46,798 bases of DNA from Chloroflexota bacterium. GTDB taxonomy: Bacteria > Chloroflexota > Dehalococcoidia > Lucifugimonadales > UBA3495. Each line of letters starts with the position of its first letter. The first letter of the stretch is position 1. The DNA lies in the NCBI GenBank assembly GCA_022568195.1, contig JADFFS010000010.1:1-46798 (forward strand). Direction: 5' to 3'. The notes beneath the pieces were generated by a model that saw only the letters and a program-made list of their open reading frames with translations, ran no database searches and was not told the origin of the DNA. A program made the position numbers and the translations under genes. This document shows positions 17,342 to 26,104 of this stretch, piece by piece.

Positions 17342-19372
17342 ATGGTCCCTCCTGGAGACATCGGACCCTTCCCCGTCTGGGCAGGGGTTTATCTGGCCGT
17401 GGTGGTGGTCGCCGCCATATCTGGTTACCTGTTTTACTTCCGGGTGGTCCGTCTGATTCTACAGGGCAAACCCGATGCCCGATTCGACCGGCCCTTGGAA
17501 AGGCTCATAGGCGCCACGGTAATCGTCTTGGGGCAGCGCAAGGTGCTGCAAAGGGTGCCGCAACGGGACTGGGCCGGCATCGGCCATGCCGTTATCTTCT
17601 GGGGCTTCCTCTCCTTTTCATTAAGCTACGTGATTTTTATCTTCGTAGGTTCGATTTGGCGGCATTTCCCCGAGACATTACTCACCGCCACGGGTGTGAG
17701 GGTTTATAGCATCTACCTGGATATCCTGGCGGCGGTCCTGTTGGCGATGCTGGGCTGGGCGATGGTGCGGCGTTGGGTGGTCAAGCCCAGCCGCCTGAGC
17801 TACGACCTGACCCGCAACCTGGACTCGGTGATCGTGATTGCTCTGATTGCCGCGCTGATGGTGTCCACCTTGCTGACCCACTCTTTCTACGTGGCCGCAG
17901 GTGGCCAAGGGCCGGAGGCCGCTGTCATCATCGGCGGCGCGCTGGGAAGGTGGTTCCAGAGCCTGGGACTGGGCCTTGGCGCCGCCAGCGTCCTGCAAGC
18001 AGTGTCCTGGTGGGCCCACCTGGCGATAATCCTTGGGTTTGCCATCTACATACCCGTTTCCAAGCACATGCACATGGTCGCCGCGCCGGCAAACGCCTTC
18101 TTCCGCTCTCTGGAACCCCGGGGGGCGCTGCCCACCATCGACCTGGAGAACACGGAGCGCTTTGGCGCCGGCCGGGTGCAGGACTTCACCTGGAAGCAAC
18201 TGCTGGACGGTTTTGCTTGCGCGGTTTGCGGCCGGTGCACTTCGGTGTGCCCTGCCAACCTTACCGGCAAAGTCCTGTCCCCGATGCACATAGTCGAAAA
18301 CCTCAAGGACCACATGGTGGCCATCGGTCACCAGGGCCCTCGAAACCCCGAGCACGTCGAACCGGTGCCATTGTTTGGCAATGCCATCTCCGAGCAGGCG
18401 ATCTGGGACTGCGTGTCTTGCGGCGCCTGCATGGAGGAATGCCCGGTGGTGGTGGAGCACGTGCCCACCATCATGGACATGCGCCGCAACCTGGTTTTGG
18501 AGGAGTCCAAGATACCCGAGACCGCAAGGAACGCGCTGCTGAGCCTGGAGCAGCGGGGCCATCCCTGGAGGGGCACCCAGTATTCCCGCACCGACTGGGC
18601 CGAGGGCTTGGACGTGCCCACGCTGGCGGAGAAACCCGACGCCGAGATCCTATTTTGGGTGGGCTGCACCGGAGCCCTGGAGCAACGAAGCCAGGGCGTG
18701 GCCCGCTCCATGGTCAAGGTGCTCAAGTCGGCCGGGGTGGACTTTGCCATCCTGGGGGAAGAAGAAAACTGCACCGGGGACCCGGCCCGGCGAATGGGCA
18801 ATGAATACCTGTATCAGAATTTGGCCAAGCAAACCATCGAAACCCTGGACCGGTACGGTGTGAAGAAGATCGTTACCATCTGCCCCCACTGTTTCAACAC
18901 CATGAAAAACGAGTATCCCCAATTTGGCGGTAACTACGAGGTGCTCCACTACAGCCAATTCGTGGACGAGTTGATCAAAGAAGGGCGGGTGAAGCCTATC
19001 AAGATGGTCAATACCACGGTGGCCTACCACGACTCCTGCTTCCTGGGGCGCCACAACGGTATCTACGACCAGCCCCGGGACGTGGCCCGGGCCATTCCCG
19101 GACTGACTTTGGTGGAGATGGAGCCCAACTGCCGGGAGCGAGGCTTTTGCTGCGGCGCTGGCGGCGGGCACATGTGGATTGAGGAGAGCCAGGGCACCCG
19201 GATAAACCACGTCAGGACCGACCATTTCCTGGAAACGCAGGCCGATACGGTTGCGGTCTCCTGCCCCTTCTGCTTGCAGATGCTGACCGAAGGCATCCAG
19301 GCCAAGGGAGAAGACGCCAACAAGCAGGCCCGGGACGTGCTGGAGATTCTGGCAGAGAGCCTGGAGGAATAG
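17342..19372 (+). CDS. Membrane-bound heterodisulfide-reductase-like Fe-S oxidoreductase
   Basis: A 676-residue protein with an N-terminal membrane part of about five or six helices (residues 10-260, DsrM/NarI-like) fused to an HdrD/DsrK/GlpC-like cytoplasmic part. Two 4Fe-4S motifs appear: CAVCGRCTSVCPAN near 293 and CVSCGACMEECPV near 356. Two cysteine-rich domains follow: WVGCTGALEQ…ENCTGDPARRMGNE, then CPHCFNTMKNEYP…HDSCFLGRHN…CCGAGGGHMW. In the first domain the usual CCG is NCTG, as in several HdrD relatives. Such proteins move electrons between the quinone pool and a cytoplasmic donor, often beside acyl-CoA dehydrogenase/ETF. No electron-transfer flavoprotein genes are in view, so the partner is unknown. 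Confidence 0.88.
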   Translation: MVPPGDIGPFPVWAGVYLAVVVVAAISGYLFYFRVVRLILQGKPDARFDRPLERLIGATVIVLGQRKVLQRVPQRDWAGIGHAVIFWGFLSFSLSYVIFIFVGSIWRHFPETLLTATGVRVYSIYLDILAAVLLAMLGWAMVRRWVVKPSRLSYDLTRNLDSVIVIALIAALMVSTLLTHSFYVAAGGQGPEAAVIIGGALGRWFQSLGLGLGAASVLQAVSWWAHLAIILGFAIYIPVSKHMHMVAAPANAFFRSLEPRGALPTIDLENTERFGAGRVQDFTWKQLLDGFACAVCGRCTSVCPANLTGKVLSPMHIVENLKDHMVAIGHQGPRNPEHVEPVPLFGNAISEQAIWDCVSCGACMEECPVVVEHVPTIMDMRRNLVLEESKIPETARNALLSLEQRGHPWRGTQYSRTDWAEGLDVPTLAEKPDAEILFWVGCTGALEQRSQGVARSMVKVLKSAGVDFAILGEEENCTGDPARRMGNEYLYQNLAKQTIETLDRYGVKKIVTICPHCFNTMKNEYPQFGGNYEVLHYSQFVDELIKEGRVKPIKMVNTTVAYHDSCFLGRHNGIYDQPRDVARAIPGLTLVEMEPNCRERGFCCGAGGGHMWIEESQGTRINHVRTDHFLETQADTVAVSCPFCLQMLTEGIQAKGEDANKQARDVLEILAESLEE

Positions 19373-19470
19373 ATTCCCCCATCCCGGCCTACTTTCCTCG
19401 AAACAGCGGATTATAGAATTCTAACGATAGAACCCTAAAAGGGGGTGAGTGAAGGCCAGGGTCATCTCTA

Positions 19471-19558
19471 ATGTCATGCTGAGGAGCGCAGCGACGAAGC
19501 ATCTGGGGATGGGTCACTCCCCGCTACCCCAGATTCTTCGCTTTGCTCAGAATGACAT
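19471..19558. repeat. Palindromic intergenic repeat (GTCATGCTGAG…CTCAGAATGAC type)
   Basis: ATGTCATGCTGAG at 19471 is mirrored by CTCAGAATGACAT ending at 19558 with one mismatch. Inside, GACGAAGCATCTGGGG is mirrored by CCCCAGATTCTTCGC. The whole can fold into one long hairpin. I know this general sequence type from the intergenic regions of several bacterial phyla. The surrounding gap 19373-19608 holds no gene. Confidence 0.75.
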
Positions 19559-19608
19559 TTCGCACACCCTCAAAGGAATCCCAATACTGAAGGGCGAGGT
19601 ATGTAAGG

Positions 19609-19854
19609 ATGCCGGCGGAGGAACTTACGGTCGTTCAGAAGTGTGGCGTGTGTGCCACGGAGTTAGGCACGTTCACGGTCAAAAAAGACAATATGATGCT
19701 CATGTCCAACGAGACCATCTGGTGCTCGGTGTGCAACGCCGATCAACCCGAGGTCCGTGACTTGGCCGGGCGTAGCTCCGCCATCGAGGAGGAGCAAGGG
19801 TCCTACGCCAGCAATCTTCCGGTGTCTGAAGGGCCCAGGCCCGGACGAAGCTAA
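19609..19854 (+). CDS. Small zinc-ribbon-like hypothetical protein
   Basis: An 81-residue protein with two CxxC pairs (QKCGVCATELG and IWCSVCNADQP) spaced about 25 residues apart, as in a zinc ribbon; the C-terminal third looks disordered. No function is recognised. The stop TAA at 19852-19854 shares its last A with the ATG of the D-2-hydroxyacid dehydrogenase, which argues for translational coupling and for the gene being real. GAGG lies about 11 bases before the ATG. Confidence 0.65.
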   Translation: MPAEELTVVQKCGVCATELGTFTVKKDNMMLMSNETIWCSVCNADQPEVRDLAGRSSAIEEEQGSYASNLPVSEGPRPGRS

Positions 19855-20843
19855 TGGCGGCCGGCAAACCCTTCAACCTGCTGGTAATCCCTGACGATGA
19901 GCCGCCGGTGCTTTCCGGCACGGCGTTGGAGGCTCGCGTTCGGGACCTGGCCCGGGAAGTAACCTGGCACTTCGACCGTCCCGCCGACGACTCAGATACC
20001 ATTGAACGGTTGAAAGACGCCGACGCCGTCATCAACATCCGATCGTCGGTACGGTTCAACCGGAAGGTGTTGGCTGGTTGTCCCCAGCTCAAGATACTCT
20101 CCATTTGGGGCACCGGTGTGGACCACGTGGACCTGCCCGCGGCGGAAGAATTGGGCATAACGGTGTCCAACACCCCGGCTTACGGCGCTCCCTACGTCTC
20201 GGAGCACGCCCTCGCTCTGGCTCTGGCCGTGTCCCGGCAGATCGTGGTTAGCGACCGGGAAATACGGCAGGGAGGATGGACCCGGGGATTCATCGACGAG
20301 CTGTACAACAAGACCCTTGGGGTGGTGGGCACCGGCGCCATTGGGCAGAGGATGATCCAGTTGGGCAAGGGCATCGGCATGAAGGTGATTGCCTGGACCC
20401 TGCACCCAACGCCCGAACGGGCGGCCGAGTACGGCGTCGAGTTCATGGACCTGGACGATCTGTTACAACGGGCCGACGTGGTATCCCTGCATGTGTCTTT
20501 GTCCGAATTGACCGAAAAGCTCATTGGCAGGAGAGAGTTGGAACTGATGAAACCCACCGCCATCCTGGTCAACGCCGCCCGGGGCGGGGTGGTGGACGAA
20601 GCCGCGTTGGTCGATGCCCTCCGGCAAGGGAAAATCGCCGGGGCAGGATTGGACGTTTTCCAAGTCGAACCCTTGGGCGCGGACCATCCCTTGACCAAGC
20701 TGGACAACGTGGTACTGTCGCCCCACGCCGGAGGAATGGCCTACAGCGGCACCATGCGGGGACTGGAAATGTCGGTGGAAAACCTGGAGGCTTTTGCCCA
20801 GGGAAACCCGATATACGTGGTGGCCGCAGGGAGCCGGAGGTAG
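19854..20843 (+). CDS. D-2-hydroxyacid dehydrogenase (NAD-dependent)
   Basis: A 329-residue member of the phosphoglycerate dehydrogenase / D-lactate dehydrogenase family, which interconverts a 2-keto acid and a D-2-hydroxyacid with NAD(P)H. The Rossmann motif is GVVGTGAIGQRM near residue 159. The catalytic triad is seen as Arg in NAARGGVVDE, Glu in VFQVEPLG and His in LSPHAGGM. The substrate-binding loop includes SIWGTGVDHVDLP. It overlaps the zinc-ribbon gene by one base. Substrate not determinable; serA-type ACT domains are absent. Confidence 0.92.
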   Translation: MAAGKPFNLLVIPDDEPPVLSGTALEARVRDLAREVTWHFDRPADDSDTIERLKDADAVINIRSSVRFNRKVLAGCPQLKILSIWGTGVDHVDLPAAEELGITVSNTPAYGAPYVSEHALALALAVSRQIVVSDREIRQGGWTRGFIDELYNKTLGVVGTGAIGQRMIQLGKGIGMKVIAWTLHPTPERAAEYGVEFMDLDDLLQRADVVSLHVSLSELTEKLIGRRELELMKPTAILVNAARGGVVDEAALVDALRQGKIAGAGLDVFQVEPLGADHPLTKLDNVVLSPHAGGMAYSGTMRGLEMSVENLEAFAQGNPIYVVAAGSRR

Positions 20844-20983
20844 ACATCTCCACAAGCGCGGAGAACACCTAATGTTCCGTCCACGACATTCATTCCAATC
20901 CCCACTGATTCCGGCCCTCCCGCATCGATTACAGCGGAGTGGGGAAACCGCAGACTCCGGGTAGGGGCTCGGCTGGATCGGCC

Positions 20984-21880
20984 ATGAGTACCGGTGGCGT
21001 TTCTGGCGGCAGGTTAAAGCGGACGGTGAACTCCAGAGCTACTCTATACCTGGGATTTATTCTTGGCTTGGGGGTCTTGTTTGTTGTGCTGTGGGCGCAA
21101 TTGGAGAAACGGTACATCTTCTTCCCCACTTCAGAGATCGAGTACACTCCGGACCAAGCCGGCTTGGTCTACGAGGACATTTATTTCGCTACTGAAGACG
21201 GATTGGAATTAAACGGCTGGTTCATTCCCGGGGAAGAGGACGTTACCTGGCTGTGGTTACACGGCAACGGAGGCAACATCGGGCACAGGGTGGAAGAGCT
21301 GGCCATGATCAACCGTCGGCTAAAGGTCAACCAGTTGATCTTCGATTACCGGGGCTACGGCAAAAGCACCGGCAAACCCACCGAGCAGGGTACCTACCTG
21401 GACTCTCGGGCGGCTCTGGCCTACCTGGGCAGCCGTTCCGACGTGGAACCAGACAAGATCGTCTACTTTGGGCGGTCCCTGGGCTCGGCGGTGGCGGTTG
21501 AGCTGGCCACCAACCATCCGCCATTGGGGCTCGCCTTGGTGTCTCCCTTTGCTTCCATTGGTGACATGGCCCGCGTGGCCTACCCCTTTTTGCCGGTGCA
21601 TTTGTTGGTGCGGAACCGGTACGACTCTCTCAACCTGATACGGCAAATACACCGGCCCTTGCTGATCCTACACGGTGACCAGGATGAAACGGTGCCCCTT
21701 GCCCAGGGGCAGAAGCTGTATCAGGCAGCTAACCCGCCCAAGCAGTTCCAAGTGCTGCCTGGCGCACGGCACAACGACACCTACTACGGTGGCAACAGTG
21801 GCGGGTCGGCATACTGGGGTGCTTTAGCCGATTTCTTGAACGCATTGAAGGACGGCACCGGCGCAGGAGACCGAGAATAA
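20984..21880 (+). CDS. Membrane-anchored alpha/beta hydrolase
   Basis: A serine hydrolase of about 298 residues with an N-terminal transmembrane anchor (TLYLGFILGLGVLFVVLWA), placing the catalytic domain outside the membrane or periplasm-facing. The oxyanion segment is LWLHGNGGNIGHR, the nucleophile elbow is GRSLGSAVA, the acid is in LHGDQDETVPL and the His in PGARHNDTYY. It resembles the BEM46/YqkD group, whose substrates are mostly unknown. The start is uncertain: ATG at 20984 is preferred, with a GTG at 20939 as the alternative; neither has a strong ribosome binding site. Confidence 0.82.
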   Translation: MSTGGVSGGRLKRTVNSRATLYLGFILGLGVLFVVLWAQLEKRYIFFPTSEIEYTPDQAGLVYEDIYFATEDGLELNGWFIPGEEDVTWLWLHGNGGNIGHRVEELAMINRRLKVNQLIFDYRGYGKSTGKPTEQGTYLDSRAALAYLGSRSDVEPDKIVYFGRSLGSAVAVELATNHPPLGLALVSPFASIGDMARVAYPFLPVHLLVRNRYDSLNLIRQIHRPLLILHGDQDETVPLAQGQKLYQAANPPKQFQVLPGARHNDTYYGGNSGGSAYWGALADFLNALKDGTGAGDRE

Positions 21881-21919
21881 TCAATGGGCGAGCGCCGGTT
21901 CTGCGAGGCCCGGTTCCGA

Positions 21920-21948
21920 TTGACAATTCCCAGAGGCCAGCCTATTAT
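21920..21948 (+). promoter_or_regulatory. Sigma70-type promoter of the SelW-like gene
   Basis: TTGACA (21920-21925), a 17-base spacer and TATTAT (21943-21948). This is one of the best matches to the consensus in the window. Transcription would start near 21955, leaving a leader of about 27 bases containing GGAGG. Confidence 0.65.
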
Positions 21949-21981
21949 GCGGGCAGCTTTAACCGTGATTGGAGGTGCGAC

Positions 21982-22266
21982 TTGGCTGACACAAAGTTGG
22001 ACCTGGAAATCCTCTACTGCCAGGATTGAGGGCACGCAACCCGCGCTGCCTGGATGGCAGGTGAAGCACTAAGCAAGGCCGGAGAGCACATCTCCGTCTT
22101 CAAGCTGACCCCTGGTCCCCACGGCAAGTTCGACGTGATCGTAGACGGGACCATTGTGGCTGAACACCGCCACGAGCCCAACGCCCACATATTCCCAGAC
22201 CTACAGGATTTGATGAAGGCCATTAACGAGCGCGTAGGTATCGCTCCCGTCCACGGCCACCACTAG
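21982..22266 (+). CDS. SelW/Rdx-family selenoprotein (in-frame TGA at 22027-22029 read as selenocysteine)
   Basis: A 94-residue thioredoxin-like protein. The frame opens at TTG 21982, six bases after a perfect GGAGG (21971-21975). It reads LEILYCQD, then TGA, then GHATRAAWMAGEAL. With TGA as Sec16 this makes C13-x-x-U16, the redox motif of the SelW/SelT/SelH (Rdx) family. The flanking RAAWMA segment and the downstream VFKLTPGPHGKFDVIVDG and FPDLQDLMKAINERV are classic Rdx features. Without the Sec reading only a headless frame from 22054 would remain. Strong promoter upstream, hairpin terminator downstream, so probably monocistronic. The cellular role of bacterial Rdx proteins is not known; a thiol/selenol redox function is inferred. 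Confidence 0.88.
22042..22063 (+). promoter_or_regulatory. Candidate bacterial SECIS hairpin of the SelW-like gene
   Basis: CTGCC (22046-22050) pairs with GGCAG (22056-22060) around the loop TGGAT, which starts 21 bases after the TGA. CGC (22042-22044) can extend the helix with GTG (22061-22063) across a bulged G. A G lies in the second loop position. The distance and form match the UGSC hairpin and general bSECIS geometry. Confidence 0.62.
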
Positions 22267-22275
22267 CAACGCGAT

Positions 22276-22355
22276 AAACCCCTACCGTTTCTTCAGCAAC
22301 CGCACCGGCTGGTAGCCGGGCGGGCAGCCGTGGGAAAGCTTCGGTAGGGGTTTTT
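22276..22355 (+). terminator. Long-stem terminator after the SelW-like gene
   Basis: AAACCCCTACCG (22276-22287) pairs fully with CGGTAGGGGTTT (22342-22353) and is followed by a T-run. The 54-base loop holds a second perfect hairpin, CCGGCT (22305-22310) with AGCCGG (22314-22319). It lies between the convergent SelW-like gene and the small gene at 22486. The size is unusual for a simple terminator. Confidence 0.7.
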
Positions 22356-22485
22356 CACGTCTACGACAAACTGAGCATTGCCTTGACTAACCTGAATTCC
22401 CAGGGGTAGCAAAGGGCAATGCCCAGCTGATGAGTACGCGGCCTAAACGGGGCCTCCGCGGATCGGTCGCCAGAGGTACCTACGT

Positions 22486-22680
22486 TTAGACTTTCTCCGC
22501 GTAGTCCAGATTTATCAGGTATTTGTTACCCTGATAGTCACCATCGACGATGACCACCTCGTGCACATTCACCTCTACGGACTCTATGTGCTGGGTGACC
22601 CCTGTGGTTTCTACAATCAGACCGGCCCGGGTCTTGAATTTCAACCCGGCCTCCACACTCTGCATTTCAGCGTAAGCCAA
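22486..22680 (-). CDS. Small conserved hypothetical protein
   Basis: A 64-residue protein rich in beta-strand-like segments (SVEVNVHEVVIVDGDYQGNK); no family recognised. The start is TTG at 22680, reading MAYAEMQSVEAG, because AGGAGGA lies seven bases upstream; the ATG at 22665 would be too far from it. The clear ribosome binding site is the main evidence that it is a gene. It is convergent with the SelW-like gene. Confidence 0.6.
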   Translation of the reverse strand: MAYAEMQSVEAGLKFKTRAGLIVETTGVTQHIESVEVNVHEVVIVDGDYQGNKYLINLDYAEKV

Positions 22681-22871
22681 GGAAGACTCCTCCTAATGTG
22701 ATAATTATCGTTGAAGGGCAGCCTGGCTTGGCGGCCCTCGATTCTCCTTCTAGGTGGTCGGGAAGACCGGCTACGGCCGGCAAGTCGAAAAATCCTCTAG
22801 CAGTCTACAAACCCCCGTGAACAGCGTCAAGCCTTAAGACCCAGTACTAGCTCAATTCGAAGCCTTCGGGG

Positions 22872-23165
22872 TTACACCCCGGAGATTATCTCGGTTTCGT
22901 AGTCCAGCAACTCCAGGTCGCGGCGGCTTTCCTCAACAAAGGTAACCACTTTGGAAAGGATTTCATTGGCGTGTCTGGAGTCGTTGCTCAAGCAGCACAG
23001 TCCCAACGTAAGCCGCTGCCAGAGTTCCTGGTCGGCCACTTCCGCCACCGCTACGTTGAATTTGTTGCGAATCCGGGCGGTCAGCGAACGGGCAACCTGG
23101 CGTTTGCCCTTTAGATCGGTCACTTCGGGCAGGTGGAGCACCAGCCGGCAATACCCGATGTGCAA
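22872..23165 (-). CDS. DUF503 family protein (YlxP-like)
   Basis: A 97-residue protein of the DUF503 family. The match is clear in the N-terminal strand GYCRLVLHLP, the segment DLKGKRQVARSLTARIRNKF, NVAVAEVADQELWQRLTLGL, and LSNDSRHANEIL. Family members in Firmicutes (YlxP) sit near translation and ribosome-maturation genes, but the function is not established. A TTG at 23165 is chosen because GAGGGG lies six bases upstream and it gives the standard family start; the TTG at 23171 directly abuts that element. Confidence 0.8.
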   Translation of the reverse strand: MHIGYCRLVLHLPEVTDLKGKRQVARSLTARIRNKFNVAVAEVADQELWQRLTLGLCCLSNDSRHANEILSKVVTFVEESRRDLELLDYETEIISGV

Positions 23166-23310
23166 TCTCAACCCCTCGAAGGTGTGTCTGGCCCATGTAG
23201 GGATTTACGCCGGGTACTGACCAAAGCGTGGTCTTGGCAATGCAACCTATAGATCCCCACCGCCCGGTTCCCACTTATGGCATGCACATGCACCAATTTT
23301 CACAAATTCC

Positions 23311-23339
23311 TTGACGGCCAGCTATGCGCATTATAGATT
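23311..23339 (+). promoter_or_regulatory. Possible promoter of rex
   Basis: TTGACG (23311-23316), 17-base spacer, TAGATT (23334-23339). A TTCACAA at 23299-23305, just upstream of the -35, matches one half of the Rex operator consensus; the other half is not convincing, so autoregulation is only a possibility. Confidence 0.42.
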
Positions 23340-23462
23340 ATAAACCGAATTGTCCCAACCGGCAGTCTTCTTGGCAAAATATAGTTGCTTCCCACTTCTA
23401 GCCGCCTCGGTGGCCACCAGGGATCCTCTTGTCAGCCCCGCGCGGAAGAGGAGCGACGGTTA

Positions 23463-24119
23463 ATGACGCTAGATTCCACTCCCTCCCGGCAGAGCCGGTC
23501 CGACGCACCGGAGGTAGTCGTAGCCAGACTACCCCAGTACGTGCGCATCCTCGCTCGCCTGCTCCAAGACGGCACCGATGTGGTCAGCTCTCAGCAGCTT
23601 GGGGCAAGGTTGCAGGTGACGCCGGCCCAGATACGCAAGGACCTGAGCTACTTCGGACGGTTTGGCAAACAAGGGCGGGGCTACAGCGTCCCCCACCTCT
23701 TGGACCGTTTGAAGCAAATCCTGGGCCTGAACTCCACCTGGAACGTCGCCGTGGTGGGCGTGGGCCGATTGGGACGGGCGATCCTAAGTTATCCCGGCTT
23801 TACCCCCGATGGGTTTCGCTTGGTGGCTGCCTTCGACGTCAGCCCCGATGTTGTGGGCCAAGAGGTGGCGGGGTTGACCGTCCAACCCATTGAGCAACTG
23901 GACGACGAAGTACGGGACCGGCAGATTAGCATCGCCATTGTGGCGGTACCCACCGAGCATACTCAAGAAGTGGTCGACCGGCTGGTGGAATGTGGAATAC
24001 GGGCCGTGCTTAACTACGCTCCGATCACGCCCCAGGTCAAGGAAGGCATCAGGGTTCGGAACATCGATCCGGTGCTGTCCTTGCAGTCGATGACCTACTA
24101 CTTGAGCGAGGACTTGTGA
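23463..24119 (+). CDS. rex: Redox-sensing transcriptional repressor Rex
   Basis: A 218-residue repressor that senses the NADH/NAD+ ratio and controls fermentative and respiratory genes. The N-terminal winged helix includes LPQYVRILARLLQDG, VSSQQLGARLQVTPAQIRKD and the family signature LSYFGRFGKQGRGY. The Rossmann motif VVGVGRLGRAIL near residue 95 binds NAD(H). The C-terminal part ends with the usual swapped helix sequence LSLQSMTYYLSED. The start at 23463 has GAGGAG upstream. It is tail-to-tail with atpC (10 bases apart), and the atp operon is a plausible physiological relation, though no Rex site was found at its promoter. Confidence 0.95.
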   Translation: MTLDSTPSRQSRSDAPEVVVARLPQYVRILARLLQDGTDVVSSQQLGARLQVTPAQIRKDLSYFGRFGKQGRGYSVPHLLDRLKQILGLNSTWNVAVVGVGRLGRAILSYPGFTPDGFRLVAAFDVSPDVVGQEVAGLTVQPIEQLDDEVRDRQISIAIVAVPTEHTQEVVDRLVECGIRAVLNYAPITPQVKEGIRVRNIDPVLSLQSMTYYLSEDL

Positions 24120-24129
24120 GGTTGGATCC

Positions 24130-24588
24130 CTAGATAGAGCCTGCCCCGCCCGCGTCACCAGCGCCAGGCTGGCGAGGGCCGCGGGTACGACGCCGACGTA
24201 CCGCGTTAAGACGCACCTGAGCCCTGCGCATGGATGCTAACACCTGCTCCAGTTGCACGTCGGAATCCTGGTGCTCTATCCGCTCCTTGGCCCGCTCTAC
24301 CGCCTCCTGTGCCCGGGTTTCGTCGATTTCATCGGAGTGCTCGCAGGCGTCGGCCAATATGGTCACCCGGTTCCCCATGACCTCCATGAACCCGCCGCTG
24401 ACCACAAAGTAGGTGTCCTCGCCTTCCTTGCGAATCAGGATTTCGCCGGGCTGCAGCACGGTCATCAATGGAGCGTGGTGGGGCAGGATGCCCAACTGGC
24501 CATCGATGCCCGGCGCAACCACCATTTCCACCTCGTCATCGAATACCTGCTGCTCGGCGGTGATGATTTCCAGTTGCATGGTGGCCAT
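24130..24588 (-). CDS. atpC: ATP synthase F1 subunit epsilon
   Basis: 152 residues. The N-terminal beta-sandwich is evident (QLEIITAEQQVFDDEVEMVV; GQLGILPHHAPLMTVLQPGEI), followed by the helical hairpin (DETRAQEAVERAKERIE). Epsilon links the F1 head to the c-ring and inhibits ATP hydrolysis. The C-terminal tail after the helices is Arg/Gly-rich and longer than usual. GGAGGA precedes the ATG. It is the last gene of the operon, 10 bases from the rex stop. Confidence 0.95.
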   Translation of the reverse strand: MATMQLEIITAEQQVFDDEVEMVVAPGIDGQLGILPHHAPLMTVLQPGEILIRKEGEDTYFVVSGGFMEVMGNRVTILADACEHSDEIDETRAQEAVERAKERIEHQDSDVQLEQVLASMRRAQVRLNAVRRRRTRGPRQPGAGDAGGAGSI

Positions 24589-24636
24589 GGTTTGTCCTCC
24601 AGGGTTCAGACCGGGGTTGTATTCAAAGTCGCTTTT

Positions 24637-26034
<1,398 letters not shown>

Positions 26035-26104
26035 CTATTGGCTGCGCATTACTTGGGCCGAACCGGGGCCAGACCGGCGATGCCAGACTGCCCCAACGAC
26101 CGCC

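Noticed and set aside
23281-23310. Complete Rex operator upstream of rex
   Set aside because: Only one half-site TTCACAA (23299-23305) is present; the opposite half matches at two of seven bases.
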